64,000 nt of DNA from JAVBRA01 sp031548435 (GCA_031548435.1 JAVBRA010000023.1:1-64000), one strand, 5' to 3'; shown: positions 17,194 through 27,397, counted from the stretch's first letter. Program-made: numbers and translations. Notes: generated from the sequence alone by a model not told the origin.

Positions 17194-18768
17194 CTAGAAC
17201 GGGCCTTTACCGATCCAATACTGGTTCTGAGTCATATAACGGTTCACAGAGAAGTAGTCCGGGTGGATGGGCAACAGGTGCTGTCCCTTTGCAATGCTCA
17301 TGTTAGACTGATACATATCAATGGCTTGCTGTCCCAAACGGATCAGGTGATAAATAATCTGGCCTTCACAATAAAGTTCCTTGTAATATTCCCGTCCAAG
17401 CGCTTTGATCATCGAAGATTCATCCGTCGCTCCGGTATAAGGCAAAAGGCCGGCGCGCTGCCTTACCTGATCCATATAGCTTACGGCACCAACCATATCA
17501 TTGGTTCGGATGCATGCTTCCGCAGCCATGAGCAACGCACCGCCCATCCTGTAAACGGGAAGGTTGTCGTCATAGTAATACGTCTCATCCTTCACCGTAT
17601 AGCTACGATACTTCTGCAATGCGGCTCTGGGGGCAGCATTGGAAGAACTTACCGTTTGCGAGATATCCACCCAGGCTTTAAAACGCTTGTCCTGATCATT
17701 GCCATCGAAAACCGTAGTAACGACATCGGGCCCAAGCCAGAAATCAGACCGCGCCACATCGCGATACGGACGTTGATAGTGGCTGGTGTACAACTGGCCC
17801 CAACTGTACTGGTAACATTCGTTCGTAGCGTAATCAAAGGCCAACTCAAAGATGCCTTCATCGCTTCCGCCTTTCGCTATTGCAGGGAACTGCTCGGCAT
17901 CCAAAAGCGCGTAATGAGAGAACAAGGTCGACCCATCGCTAAGGGTTCCGGTAAGAATGGTTTTCGCTTCATCATAGTCGTTTCCGGCAATGCCATTGGC
18001 GGTGCGATAATCGTCAGTGTCCGAGCCACGGGTAAGCAGCATTTCGGCCAACATGACATAGGCAGCGCCTTTGTCAGCACGGATCGCCTTGGGAGCCGCC
18101 ATTTCTTCATTCCAGGAAAGCAGGTCGATCGCCCTGCGGGCATCGTTGACGAGCGAGTCGAGCACTTCCGCAGCAGGAGTTCTCGGAATGTGAGAAGACA
18201 AACTGGCCGGATCGTTGGGCACTTCCCTTACGAAAACAACATCGCCAAAGTTCTTGACCAGATAGAAATAAGTCCAGGTCCTCAGGAACATGGCTTCACC
18301 CATATAGTGACGCTTGCCCTGTTCTTTGTCGGCAAAGATCGAATTATCCAACCCGCCGATCTTGGAAAGAGCAACGGTTCCGTGCTGGGTCACTTTGTAG
18401 AAGTCATCCCAGTAGAGAGAGTTCCTACCATAAGGAATAGACCCGTTGGGAATGTTCTTAAGCCAGCAGTCAACACTCTGGTCGATAATTGTACCCGAAG
18501 CCGTACCGGTAATCATGGCACGGTAGTCGCCCCAGGCAACGAACCGGCTAAGGGCCCAATAGTCCTGATCTTTCACAGACTTATCCTTAGCCACGAAAGC
18601 CCCCCTGAGAATAGCGTACCCGCCGGCAACGGCAGAACTGACGTCGTTCTCAGTCTTCCAATATTTTGCATCGGTAATGGCGCCGAGTGGCTCCTGGTTC
18701 ATCAGGTTATCGCAACCCATGAACGCTACCGATCCAAGCATTAATATTCCAATAAATATTTTTTTCAT
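17194..18768 (-). CDS. SusD/RagB family outer-membrane nutrient-binding lipoprotein
   Basis: The product has 524 residues counted from MKKIFIGILMLGSVAFMGC; a further ATG 4 codons upstream is possible. The lipobox is FMGC. NQEPLGAITDAKYWKTENDV is the standard SusD start, and the helical TPR-like scaffold (GEAMFLRTWTYFYLVKNFGDV, then a C-terminal MGGALLMAAEACIRTND) is present. SusD covers the SusC barrel and captures the ligand. It lies 24 nt downstream of susC. Confidence 0.95.
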   Translation of the reverse strand: MKKIFIGILMLGSVAFMGCDNLMNQEPLGAITDAKYWKTENDVSSAVAGGYAILRGAFVAKDKSVKDQDYWALSRFVAWGDYRAMITGTASGTIIDQSVDCWLKNIPNGSIPYGRNSLYWDDFYKVTQHGTVALSKIGGLDNSIFADKEQGKRHYMGEAMFLRTWTYFYLVKNFGDVVFVREVPNDPASLSSHIPRTPAAEVLDSLVNDARRAIDLLSWNEEMAAPKAIRADKGAAYVMLAEMLLTRGSDTDDYRTANGIAGNDYDEAKTILTGTLSDGSTLFSHYALLDAEQFPAIAKGGSDEGIFELAFDYATNECYQYSWGQLYTSHYQRPYRDVARSDFWLGPDVVTTVFDGNDQDKRFKAWVDISQTVSSSNAAPRAALQKYRSYTVKDETYYYDDNLPVYRMGGALLMAAEACIRTNDMVGAVSYMDQVRQRAGLLPYTGATDESSMIKALGREYYKELYCEGQIIYHLIRLGQQAIDMYQSNMSIAKGQHLLPIHPDYFSVNRYMTQNQYWIGKGPF

Positions 18769-18798
18769 AATCAAATGCATTTTAACTTAAATCTTTTG

Positions 18799-21700
18799 TT
18801 AAAAATCGATATCCAAACCAAATACAAGCGTCCTGGGCAGAGGATAACCGGTACCCTGGTATTTACCCATTGCATCTACGAGTTCCGGGTCGGGACACAG
18901 CACTTTAGACGACTTGAAAGTGTAGATATTCGTGATCGTAGCGTATACGCGGGCGCTCGGAATCTTGACTTTCTTCATCCAGGCCTCGGGGAGGTGGTAG
19001 TTCAGAGTAGCGTCTTTGATCTTGAAATACGCCCCGTTTTGGATCATATAGCCGATTTCGGGGATGTAAGAGCCGTAACCTGTTACGTACGGAGAGTTCA
19101 AAGGCATGCGTACTTTGGCTTTGCTCCACGAGGGAGTATCGGTCGTGCTGGTAGCACCGCCATCGCCCGGCTTCCGCCAGAAGTAGTTTTTCGGCTGTGA
19201 AAGCACCGACCCGCTGACAAAACCGCCAACCTGATCGCCTGGCCTGTAATACCTGTCTCCAATGCTCGTATCTTCGATATCCCTGTCGAAAGTGAAGATA
19301 CAGTTTACGTTCAGGGTCAGGTTCTTCCACTGTACCGTATTCGAGAACCCACCATTCCACTTGGCATTCGGATTGCCAATGATCTGGTAGTCGCCACCGG
19401 CACCCGCGTTCTTGGTAAGCAGGTAGTCGCCATTGACGTCATCGAGAGAGAACCAACCCGGCCAGAAGGTGTTGATGCCTTCCAGTCCAAACTGAACACC
19501 CGTGTAGGGGCTGACAGGAATCTGGTCAACGTAGTCAAAAATACCGGTGGTCTTCGCCCTGTAGAAGGGATAAGTTGCGTATCCTACGCTATAGCGGGAG
19601 AATTCACTGATTACAATATCGCGGCCGCTGTCGGGCAACTTGGTAATCGTATTCAGGTTATAACCGAAGTTAAGGGTCGATTCCCACTTAACCTGAGTTT
19701 CTTTGAAAATCTGGGCGCGTACCAGGAAGTCGATCCCGCGGTTGTTGACATCGATCGCATTGGTCTTGGCGCTCTGGAACCCATAATAGATGGGGAGCGG
19801 AACATCCCAGGGGTTCCCTTTCGAATTCTTGTTGTAGTAGTCGATTTCAAACCAGAGGTTTTCGTTGAACAGTCCGATATCCATACCGAGGTCAAACTGG
19901 TAAACCTTCTGCCATGAAAGGTCTTTCTGCGGAATTGCCGTACCGTAAGCGGGGATCAGAGAGGTAACACCGCCATAGGTAGCATTTCCGAGCGAGCCGA
20001 TATAGCTACCCGGAGCAAGGTATGCATCCACATCCCAAACGCTGTAACGCAGATAGGGATTGTCGATGATTTGCTGACCGGTCAACCCGTACGATCCGCG
20101 GATTTTCCACATATTCAACCATTTGCTCGTAGGCTGCATAAACGCTTCGTCCGTCACGATCCACCCTGCAGAAACCGACGGGAAGTATCCCCACTGGTTG
20201 TCGGGCATGAACTTCGAAGAAGCATCCGCACGCAAAGTTCCCGAAACGAGATACTTGCCCTTGTAGTCATAGCTCAGACGACCCCAGATCGAAGTCATGG
20301 CCGTGGTTACATAATCGGTGTATGAACTGAGGTCATCCTTGATGGTAGCGGCGGTAACCAACTGGATAGCGTCGTTGGGAGCACCGTGACCATACGAATA
20401 GATCTCATCGTGCCTGGTTTCATCGATCGACCCCCCGAACAGGAATGCGAAGTTGTGGTCGCCGAAGCTCGGGCTAACCGAAATGTACGGTTCGAACGAG
20501 TATCCGCGGCTATTGGAATAGTAACTCGAAGCCCACGATTTGTTATCGTTGGTGATAGTCGAGCTGGAGAACTGGCGGCGGAACGAGTTATTGTAGTAGG
20601 CACTCATCGACAAGTTAATACGTACAATGCTCACCGGCGAGTAAATAAAGGTTGCATTACCGTTGAAGTTGTTGTCAATGTTGTTGTCCGTCCTGCCGAA
20701 CTGATCCCGGCGCGTTTTGATATCGTCATCGCTGATGTAATAGAACGAAGCGGGAAGGTTTCTCAGGTTAGAGAAAGAACCGCCAAAAATCCTACCGGGA
20801 TACTGTCCCGAACCGCGCGAACGGTTGGAGTGACCGTAAGAAATCGTGGTCATCAACTGAAGCTTGTCGCCGAAGCGGAAGTCCTGGGCGTCCGTAAACG
20901 TATAGCGGCTGTAGCCAGTCCCGATAACGGTACCTTTTTCATCGTAGTAACCAAAACCCAGACGATAGCTGGCCTGTTCCGTCCCACCGGTTACAGAAAG
21001 GTTGTATTGCTGCGTGAAACCGGTTTCGAAATAAATTCCCTGCCAGTCGTTGCTGTTGTTATAATAGGGGTTCAACGAGTCATTGAGGGCCTGGATTGCA
21101 TCGATACTCTTGATCCTGTCATAAACGGAACCGCCGAGGCCCGGAGTGTTGCCGGCCCAGTAATAGAGTTCGCTGATCTTATACCTTCTTTCCTTGGCGC
21201 CACCGATCAGAGGCTGGCCCTGCGGATGGAACTGCACACCCATCATGGCGCTCAACTTGATCTTCGGTTTACCGGTAGCACCGCGCTTGGTCTTGATGAT
21301 CACAACGCCGTTTGCACCGCGCGAACCGTAGATTGCTGCTGCCGAAGCATCCTTCAACACGTCGATCGTTTCGATGTCGTTCACGTTGATCCCTGCGATA
21401 ACCGAAGTACCGGTACCGTAATTATAAGAGGAACCAAGGTTGTCGTTGGGAACGATGATACCGTCGATCACATACAGAGGCTGGCTCAGGATGTTGGGGC
21501 TGTAACCGTCGGTGCTCGAAGAAACGTTCGAGTTACCGCGCACAACCATCGTCGGAGCAACACCGGTTTCACCCGTGATGTTCTGGATGTTCACCCCGGC
21601 GATACGACCCTGCAACAGGTTTTCGATGTTCGGCGAGGGAAGGTCTTTCAGCTTGTCTGCATCGATACTTGAGATCGAAGCCGTAACCTTGCGTTTTTTC

Positions 21701-22074
21701 TGAGACTCGTACCCGATGAAAACCAGCTCGTCCAGCTGAGTCGCTTCGGGAACCAGGCTGGCATTGATCGTCGTCTGGGTCCCTACCGTTGCGGTTGCTT
21801 CGGCATACCCGACAAGATAAAACGACAATCTGCTGGCCGAACTCGGGGCCTTGATGGTATAGCTACCATCGTCCTTGGTGAATTCCCCTGCATTGGTTCC
21901 GATAACCGTAACGGCAACCCCACCCAGAGGCGCCCCGGTTTTAGAATCCTTAACAACTCCCGACACGCTGATTTGCTGCGCGAACAAAGAGCCCGATACC
22001 AGAGGTGGCACCGCAAAGAAAATGAGTAGCGCCACAAAGCACCGCCCCATTCTTTTAAGTAAACTTTTGTTCAT
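18799..22074 (-). CDS. SusC/RagA family TonB-dependent outer-membrane transporter
   Basis: The product has 1091 residues starting MNKSLLKRMGRCFVALL, with a signal peptide ending near LFAQQ. An N-terminal carboxypeptidase-like domain (SGVVKDSKTGAPLGGVAVTV) precedes the plug with the SusC signature, seen as DVLKDASAAAIYGSRGANGV. A 22-strand barrel follows and ends in an aromatic residue (LDIDF). It imports oligomeric substrates with energy from TonB-ExbB-ExbD. No sigma/anti-sigma pair, hybrid sensor or SusR-like regulator is next to it. The substrate is unknown: no glycosidase is in the operon, although a GH3 gene lies nearby on the other strand. Confidence 0.96.
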   Translation of the reverse strand: MNKSLLKRMGRCFVALLIFFAVPPLVSGSLFAQQISVSGVVKDSKTGAPLGGVAVTVIGTNAGEFTKDDGSYTIKAPSSASRLSFYLVGYAEATATVGTQTTINASLVPEATQLDELVFIGYESQKKRKVTASISSIDADKLKDLPSPNIENLLQGRIAGVNIQNITGETGVAPTMVVRGNSNVSSSTDGYSPNILSQPLYVIDGIIVPNDNLGSSYNYGTGTSVIAGINVNDIETIDVLKDASAAAIYGSRGANGVVIIKTKRGATGKPKIKLSAMMGVQFHPQGQPLIGGAKERRYKISELYYWAGNTPGLGGSVYDRIKSIDAIQALNDSLNPYYNNSNDWQGIYFETGFTQQYNLSVTGGTEQASYRLGFGYYDEKGTVIGTGYSRYTFTDAQDFRFGDKLQLMTTISYGHSNRSRGSGQYPGRIFGGSFSNLRNLPASFYYISDDDIKTRRDQFGRTDNNIDNNFNGNATFIYSPVSIVRINLSMSAYYNNSFRRQFSSSTITNDNKSWASSYYSNSRGYSFEPYISVSPSFGDHNFAFLFGGSIDETRHDEIYSYGHGAPNDAIQLVTAATIKDDLSSYTDYVTTAMTSIWGRLSYDYKGKYLVSGTLRADASSKFMPDNQWGYFPSVSAGWIVTDEAFMQPTSKWLNMWKIRGSYGLTGQQIIDNPYLRYSVWDVDAYLAPGSYIGSLGNATYGGVTSLIPAYGTAIPQKDLSWQKVYQFDLGMDIGLFNENLWFEIDYYNKNSKGNPWDVPLPIYYGFQSAKTNAIDVNNRGIDFLVRAQIFKETQVKWESTLNFGYNLNTITKLPDSGRDIVISEFSRYSVGYATYPFYRAKTTGIFDYVDQIPVSPYTGVQFGLEGINTFWPGWFSLDDVNGDYLLTKNAGAGGDYQIIGNPNAKWNGGFSNTVQWKNLTLNVNCIFTFDRDIEDTSIGDRYYRPGDQVGGFVSGSVLSQPKNYFWRKPGDGGATSTTDTPSWSKAKVRMPLNSPYVTGYGSYIPEIGYMIQNGAYFKIKDATLNYHLPEAWMKKVKIPSARVYATITNIYTFKSSKVLCPDPELVDAMGKYQGTGYPLPRTLVFGLDIDF

Positions 22075-22394
22075 AAAAAAAATTTTTGAGTTAGACATTA
22101 ATTAAAAATCGATAAATATTTATTCGCTTGCATTCACACATCAATAGCCGCAAAATAATCCTAAAACACAATGATTCAACACGTTTTACCGTTCAAATCA
22201 CTATTTTTCAGAACAATTGCCTTCCAATTCATTTATACAAATATAAATTATTTAATGATACCAACACATTTTTAAAAAAATAATTTGGCCGAGATCGACT
22301 AATTTATAATTATTCTAAATAGTCCGGAGGCATAATTAAATAACGCCTTGCGATATAAAAAGGAGGAATTTCTAAAAATATCGAACGGGGAAAT
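22075..22394 (-). promoter_or_regulatory. AT-rich leader and promoter region of the Sus-like operon
   Basis: This 320 bp contains no gene. On the minus strand TATATTTG (22245-22238) matches the -7 consensus TAnnTTTG, giving a leader of about 160 nt before susC. I do not see a convincing -33 TTTG at the ideal distance; GTTG lies 16 nt upstream. Long leaders are common for susC genes and can carry regulation. Confidence 0.4.
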
Positions 22395-23276
22395 TTATCC
22401 GTAAATCTCTTTCCGGGCGGCTTTCAGGGTATTTTTCATCAGGGAAACGATGGTCATCGGTCCCACGCCGCCGGGGACGGGGGTGATGTAGCTGCATTTG
22501 GGGGCCACCTCGTCGAACCTGACGTCGCCCAGCAGCTTCCAGCCGCTTTTGGTCGCAGTCGACGGCACGCGCGTAATGCCCACATCGATCACAACGGCGC
22601 CCTCTTTCACCATATCGGCCGTCAGGAACCCGGCCACGCCCAGCGCAACCACGATGATATCCGCCTTCAGCGTGTATTCTTTGATGTTTCGGGTGCGGCT
22701 GTGGCACACGGTCACCGTGCAGTCGCCCGGATAGCCTTTGTTCATCAGCAGGTTGGCCACCGGCCGGCCCACGATGTTGCTGCGCCCTATCACCACGCAA
22801 TGCTTGCCCGCCGTTTCGATTTCATACCGCCTTATAAGCTCCACGATTCCGTCGGGGGTTGCGGGCAGGTACGACGGCAGCCCCGAAATCATGCGCCCGG
22901 TGTTGACCGGATGAAATCCGTCGACGTCTTTCCGCGGGTCGATCGCCTCGATCACCTTCTGCTCCGAGATGTGACCGGGAAGCGGCAACTGGACGATAAA
23001 CCCGTCGACCCGGTCGTCGGCATTGAGTTCGGCGATCTTGTCGAGGAGGAATTTCTCAGAAATGGATCCGTCATACCTCAGCACCGTCGAGTCGAACCCC
23101 ACCTCGCGGCAGGCTTTCTCCTTATGCCCGACATAGGTCTGGCTGGCCCCGTCGTCGCCCACCAGTATCGCCACAAGATGCGGGGGGCGCATTCCGCCGC
23201 CGGTGATGCCCGACACCTCTTCGGCGATCTCGCGCTTGACCTGCGCTGCCACCGCCTTACCGTCAATCAGTACCAT
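22395..23276 (-). CDS. folD: Bifunctional methylenetetrahydrofolate dehydrogenase/methenyl-THF cyclohydrolase
   Basis: The product has 293 residues from MVLIDGKAVAAQVKREI; an in-frame ATG 9 codons upstream adds a lysine-rich tail that the family lacks. Signatures are SQTYVGHKEKACREVG (catalytic Lys in the YVxxK motif), VQLPLPGHI, DPRKDVDGFHP, VIGRSNIVGRP and TPVPGGVGPMT. It interconverts methylene- and formyl-THF for purine and methionine supply. It lies 68 nt after ffh in the same direction. Confidence 0.97.
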   Translation of the reverse strand: MVLIDGKAVAAQVKREIAEEVSGITGGGMRPPHLVAILVGDDGASQTYVGHKEKACREVGFDSTVLRYDGSISEKFLLDKIAELNADDRVDGFIVQLPLPGHISEQKVIEAIDPRKDVDGFHPVNTGRMISGLPSYLPATPDGIVELIRRYEIETAGKHCVVIGRSNIVGRPVANLLMNKGYPGDCTVTVCHSRTRNIKEYTLKADIIVVALGVAGFLTADMVKEGAVVIDVGITRVPSTATKSGWKLLGDVRFDEVAPKCSYITPVPGGVGPMTIVSLMKNTLKAARKEIYG

Positions 23277-23344
23277 ATCCGTTTTTGGTTTTAATTTCTT
23301 CACGTCCGTTTAGCCGTACGACTCGGAAAGAATGCACGGGAACG

Positions 23345-24667
23345 CTATCTTTTCCGGACACCCCTGCCCGTGGGCAGATTGCCGGACGACACCATCTTCA
23401 TCATCTTTTTCATGTCGTCGAACTGTTTCAGCAGGCGGTTCACCTCCTGGATATCGCGCCCGGCGCCTTTGGCGATGCGGTTTTTGCGCGAGGGGTTGAT
23501 CAGCGCGGGATTGCTCCGCTCCCCGGGGGTCATCGAATGGATGATGGCCTCGGTGTATTTGAACACGTCGTCGCTGATGTCCACGTCTTTGAGCGCTTTG
23601 CCCACGCCCGGGATCATCGAGGCGAGGTCTTTCATGTTGCCCATTTTCTTGATCTGGGTGATCTGGGACAGGAAATCGTTGAAATCGAACTGGTTTTTAG
23701 CAATGCGTTTTTGCAACCGGCGAGCCTGTTCCTCGTCGAACTGCTCCTGCGCCTTCTCCACCAGCGAGACAATGTCGCCCATGCCCAGGATGCGGTCGGC
23801 CATGCGTTCGGGGAAGAACACCTGCAACGAATCGACTTTTTCCCCGGCCGACACGAACTTGAGCGGCTTGTTGACCACCGAGCGGATAGAGATGGCCGCC
23901 CCGCCGCGGGTATCGCCGTCGAGTTTGGTGAGCACCACCCCGTCGAAGTCGAGCCGGTCGTTGAACTCCCTGGCCGTGTTCACGGCGTCCTGCCCGGTCA
24001 TCGAATCGACCACGAACAGCGTCTCCGACGGGTTGACGGCCGCCTTAATGGCCGTGATCTCCCGCATCATCTGCTCATCGACGGCCAGGCGCCCCGCCGT
24101 ATCGACAATCACCACGCCGATGGCGTTGGTCTTGGCATAGGCTATGGCGTTCCGGGCAATCTGCACGGGGTCTTTGCTTCCCTCCTCGGTATAGACCGGC
24201 ACGTCTATTTGCGAGGCCAGCACTTTCAGCTGCTCGATGGCCGCCGGACGATACACGTCGCAGGCCACAAGCAACACCTTCTTCCCCTTTTTGCTTTTGA
24301 TGAACGAGGCCAGTTTTCCCGAAAAGGTGGTCTTGCCCGACCCTTGCAGCCCGGCGATCAGCACCACCGCCGGATTGCCCGCCAGGTTGATGTCGCTCAT
24401 CTGGCCCCCCATCAGCGCCGCCAGCTCGTCCTTGACGATCTTCACCAGCAACTGCCCCGGCTTGACGGCCGTAAGCACCTTCTCGCCCAGGGCCTTGGCC
24501 TTCACCTCGTCGGTGAACTTCTTGGCCACGTTATAGTTGACGTCGGCGTCGATCAACGCCCGGCGCACATCTTTCAGCGTTTCGGCCACGTTGATCTCGG
24601 TGATCTTCCCTTCGCCCTTCAGTATTTTGAACGACCGCTCAAGCCTCTCGCTTAAATTCTCAAACAT
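23345..24667 (-). CDS. ffh: Signal recognition particle protein Ffh (SRP54 GTPase)
   Basis: The product has 440 residues. The N domain (MFENLSERLERSFKILKG) is followed by the G domain with GLQGSGKTT, DVYRPAAIEQL, DTAGRLA and TKLDGDTRGGAA. The methionine-rich M domain comes last, with a GRNIxxVNRLLKQF-like segment for 4.5S RNA binding. It targets ribosomes making membrane proteins to FtsY. A -7-like TATCTTTG at 24787-24780 lies 113 nt upstream. Confidence 0.98.
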   Translation of the reverse strand: MFENLSERLERSFKILKGEGKITEINVAETLKDVRRALIDADVNYNVAKKFTDEVKAKALGEKVLTAVKPGQLLVKIVKDELAALMGGQMSDINLAGNPAVVLIAGLQGSGKTTFSGKLASFIKSKKGKKVLLVACDVYRPAAIEQLKVLASQIDVPVYTEEGSKDPVQIARNAIAYAKTNAIGVVIVDTAGRLAVDEQMMREITAIKAAVNPSETLFVVDSMTGQDAVNTAREFNDRLDFDGVVLTKLDGDTRGGAAISIRSVVNKPLKFVSAGEKVDSLQVFFPERMADRILGMGDIVSLVEKAQEQFDEEQARRLQKRIAKNQFDFNDFLSQITQIKKMGNMKDLASMIPGVGKALKDVDISDDVFKYTEAIIHSMTPGERSNPALINPSRKNRIAKGAGRDIQEVNRLLKQFDDMKKMMKMVSSGNLPTGRGVRKR

Positions 24668-24779
24668 ATCTGCAATTCGGTTTAGCGCCTTCCGGCACCC
24701 GGGAAATGTTGATTTTCCCTGATAATATCAAATAAAGGATCCCTCCGGCCGGCATCCGGCCCCGGTTATTTCACCCACA

Positions 24780-24787
24780 CAAAGATA
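24780..24787 (-). promoter_or_regulatory. Candidate -7 promoter element for ffh
   Basis: The minus strand reads TATCTTTG, an exact TAnnTTTG match. No good -33 element is visible at the right distance, so this is tentative. Confidence 0.3.
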
Positions 24788-24801
24788 CGCAAATTCCCCG
24801 C

Positions 24802-25449
24802 TTATTCCCGCACGCGGAACCGCCATCCGGCCGAAAGCTGGAACACCACGGCCTGGGTGTTGCCGTATGGATTGTAGGTATACCCCTGGAAGGTATTGGT
24901 CAGTCCCACGTTATACCTGGCCGAGACGAACACCCCCGGCTTGAAATCGTACGACAGCCCCAACGGCATCTGCAAATCGAACGTGTTGTAGTTCGGAGAG
25001 GGGATCGACCACCAGCCCATCTTCGCATAATCCGGAGAATCGGCATCCACGTTGTAGTTCTCGCCGTGATAGCGCGCCGAAATCTTCCATCCGGCCTGCA
25101 GGCCGAACTCCACATGGAGCCCCCCTGCGACCCGGTAGCGGAACATCAGCGGCAGGTTGATGCAGTCGAACGCATACGTTTCGTCATACGCGGCATTGTC
25201 TCCCTGCTGGTCTGCCATAATGTTCCCCTGCTCCGAATACATCAACTCGGGCTGGAACGACCATCCGCGCCCCATGTCCAGGGTCAGGAACACGCCGGCA
25301 TTCGCCCCCGTCTTGGGCTGCGGATGGGAGGTGTTGCGGATGTTCGACAGGTTCAGGCCGCCTTTCACGCCCCATGAGATGTCGCGATACTGGGCCGAAG
25401 CCGTTGCGGCAAGCGCAACAAACAAAAACGACAATACGATTCTTTTCAT
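24802..25449 (-). CDS. PorT-type outer-membrane beta-barrel protein
   Basis: This 215-residue protein, counted from MKRIVLSFLFVALAATASAQ, has a clear signal peptide. It then alternates amphipathic strands (WGVKGGLNLSNI, SFQPELMYSEQG, INLPLMFRYRV, MPLGLSYDF, VFVSARYNVGL) and ends with AGWRFRVRE. This is the small barrel fold (outer membrane protein beta-barrel domain) widespread in Bacteroidetes. The frame is open further upstream to 25527, but that part overlaps the argS end and is not signal-like. Function beyond outer-membrane location is unknown. Confidence 0.85.
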   Translation of the reverse strand: MKRIVLSFLFVALAATASAQYRDISWGVKGGLNLSNIRNTSHPQPKTGANAGVFLTLDMGRGWSFQPELMYSEQGNIMADQQGDNAAYDETYAFDCINLPLMFRYRVAGGLHVEFGLQAGWKISARYHGENYNVDADSPDYAKMGWWSIPSPNYNTFDLQMPLGLSYDFKPGVFVSARYNVGLTNTFQGYTYNPYGNTQAVVFQLSAGWRFRVRE

Positions 25450-25507
25450 ATTTTCCATGCGATTAAGAAACAATTTGGAATTTCCGCCCCCCCGGACAGG
25501 CGCATGC

Positions 25508-27292
25508 CTACATCCGCTCCGGCACATCGATCCCCAGCAGCGAGGCCGCCTGTTTTATCGTGCGGGCCGCAACGGATGACAGCAGCAGCCGCGCCCCGCG
25601 GGTCTTCGCGCAGGTTTCTTTCAGGATCGGGTAGTCGTGGTAATATTGATTGTACTCTTTGGCCAGGTCATACACATAGTTGGCCACCAGCGCCGGCGAC
25701 ATGTTCTCGGCCGCGGCGGCCACCACGTTGCGGAAATCGCAGACCAGCCCCACCAGCGACAACTCTTTGCCGGACAACCCCACTCCGCCTGGAATGGCCG
25801 CCGGCACCTCCAGCCCCTCGTCGGAGGCCTTGCGCAACACCGAACAGATGCGGGCGTGGGTGTATTGCAGGAACGGCCCCGTGTTGCCGTTGAAGTCGAT
25901 CGACTCCTTGGGGTCGAACAGCATCGTCTTCTTCGGATCGACCTTGAGGATAAAATATTTCAACGCCCCCAGGCCCACCATTTCACTCACCTTGCGGGCT
26001 TCCCCGGGCGATATGCCGTCGAGCTTGCCCAACTCGGCCGACATCTGGTAGGCCGTGCCCACCATTTCGTCGATCAGGTCGTCGGCGTCGACCACCGTCC
26101 CCTCGCGCGATTTCATCTTGCCCTCGGGCAGCTCCACCATTCCGTACGAGAGATGGTGGATCTGGTCGGCCCACGCATAACCGAGCTTCGAGAGGATCAG
26201 CTTCAGCACCTGGAAGTGGTAGTTCTGTTCGTTGCCCACCACGTAAACGAGCCCGTCGAGGCTGAACTCCGAAAAGCGCTGCACGGCCGTCCCCAGATCC
26301 TGCGTCATGTAAACCGACGTTCCGTCGTTGCGCAACAGCAGCTTCTGGTCAAGGCCGTCGGGAGTAAGGTCGATCCACACCGAGCCGTCTTCCTTTTTGA
26401 AGAACACCCCTTTATCCAGCCCCGACTGCACCAGCGATTTCCCCAGGATATAGGTCTGAGACTCGTAGTATACCTTATCGAACGATACTCCCATGGCGGC
26501 ATAGGTCTTCTCGAACCCGTCGTACACCCAGCCGTTCATCTTTTCCCACAGGCCGTACACCTCGGGGTCCTTGGCCTCCCACTTGCGGAGCATCTCCTGC
26601 GCCTGTTTCATCAGCGGAGCTTCTTTTTTGGCATCGTCCTCGCTCATGCCGCCGGCCATCAGTTCTTTGATCTGCGCTTTATAAGCCTTGTCGAACTCGA
26701 CGTAATACTTGCCCACCAGATGGTCGCCTTTCATGCCCGAACTTTCCGGGGTTTCGCCGCCGCCGAACCTCAGCCACGCCAGCATCGACTTGCAGATGTG
26801 GATGCCGCGGTCGTTGACCAGGTTGGCCTTGACGACGTTGTTGCCGTCGGCCTCCAGGATCCGCGCCACCGAGTAGCCCAGCAGGTTGTTGCGGATGTGT
26901 CCCAAATGCAGCGGCTTGTTGGTGTTGGGCGACGAGTATTCGACCATCACCGTGCGGCCGGTCTTCCCTCCGAACCCGAACGACGGGTCGGCGGCCACGC
27001 CGTTGAATTGTTCGACCCAAAAAGCCGGGGAAAGCGAAATGTTCAAAAAACCTTTGATCACATTGAACCCCGCCACCATCGCCGAACCGGACACCAGTTT
27101 TTCGCCGATCTCGGCGGCGGTCTGTTCGGGATTCTTGCGGCTGGCCTTGAGGAATGGGAATACGACCAGCGTATAATCGCCCTCGAACTCCCTGCGCGTT
27201 TTTTGCAACTGGATCAGGTCGGGGGAGACCTCCCCGTATAGCGATGCGAGGGCTTGCGCCACTTCGCCTTTGAGTATCTGCTCGATGTTCAT
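25508..27292 (-). CDS. argS: Arginyl-tRNA synthetase
   Basis: The product has 594 residues starting MNIEQILKGEVAQALASLYG. The class I HIGH motif appears as HLGH in NKPLHLGHIRNNLLG. KMKSREGTVVDADDL is the KMSKS-region equivalent of ArgRS, and the C-terminal anticodon-binding domain contains FLQYTHARICSVLRK. The frame continues upstream to 28411, but that extension is antisense to dusB. It is divergent from dusB, with a promoter candidate in the 105 bp between them. Confidence 0.97.
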   Translation of the reverse strand: MNIEQILKGEVAQALASLYGEVSPDLIQLQKTRREFEGDYTLVVFPFLKASRKNPEQTAAEIGEKLVSGSAMVAGFNVIKGFLNISLSPAFWVEQFNGVAADPSFGFGGKTGRTVMVEYSSPNTNKPLHLGHIRNNLLGYSVARILEADGNNVVKANLVNDRGIHICKSMLAWLRFGGGETPESSGMKGDHLVGKYYVEFDKAYKAQIKELMAGGMSEDDAKKEAPLMKQAQEMLRKWEAKDPEVYGLWEKMNGWVYDGFEKTYAAMGVSFDKVYYESQTYILGKSLVQSGLDKGVFFKKEDGSVWIDLTPDGLDQKLLLRNDGTSVYMTQDLGTAVQRFSEFSLDGLVYVVGNEQNYHFQVLKLILSKLGYAWADQIHHLSYGMVELPEGKMKSREGTVVDADDLIDEMVGTAYQMSAELGKLDGISPGEARKVSEMVGLGALKYFILKVDPKKTMLFDPKESIDFNGNTGPFLQYTHARICSVLRKASDEGLEVPAAIPGGVGLSGKELSLVGLVCDFRNVVAAAAENMSPALVANYVYDLAKEYNQYYHDYPILKETCAKTRGARLLLSSVAARTIKQAASLLGIDVPERM

Positions 27293-27315
27293 CGTCGGAA
27301 AAAGAATTTTGCACA

Positions 27316-27345
27316 CAAATATAGGCATTTCGCACGACACACAAG
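27316..27345 (-). promoter_or_regulatory. Candidate promoter of argS
   Basis: On the minus strand CTTG (27345-27342) and TATATTTG (27323-27316) are 18 nt apart. The -7 element matches the consensus and lies 23 nt before the argS ATG. Confidence 0.45.
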
Positions 27346-27397
27346 GGCCTTCCGTCCAAAAATGATTAATTTCGCCGGAAAAACAGGCCCTTCCCGC

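Noticed and set aside
17263..18744. A 493-codon plus-strand frame
   Set aside because: It is antisense to susD, and susD has clear family features.
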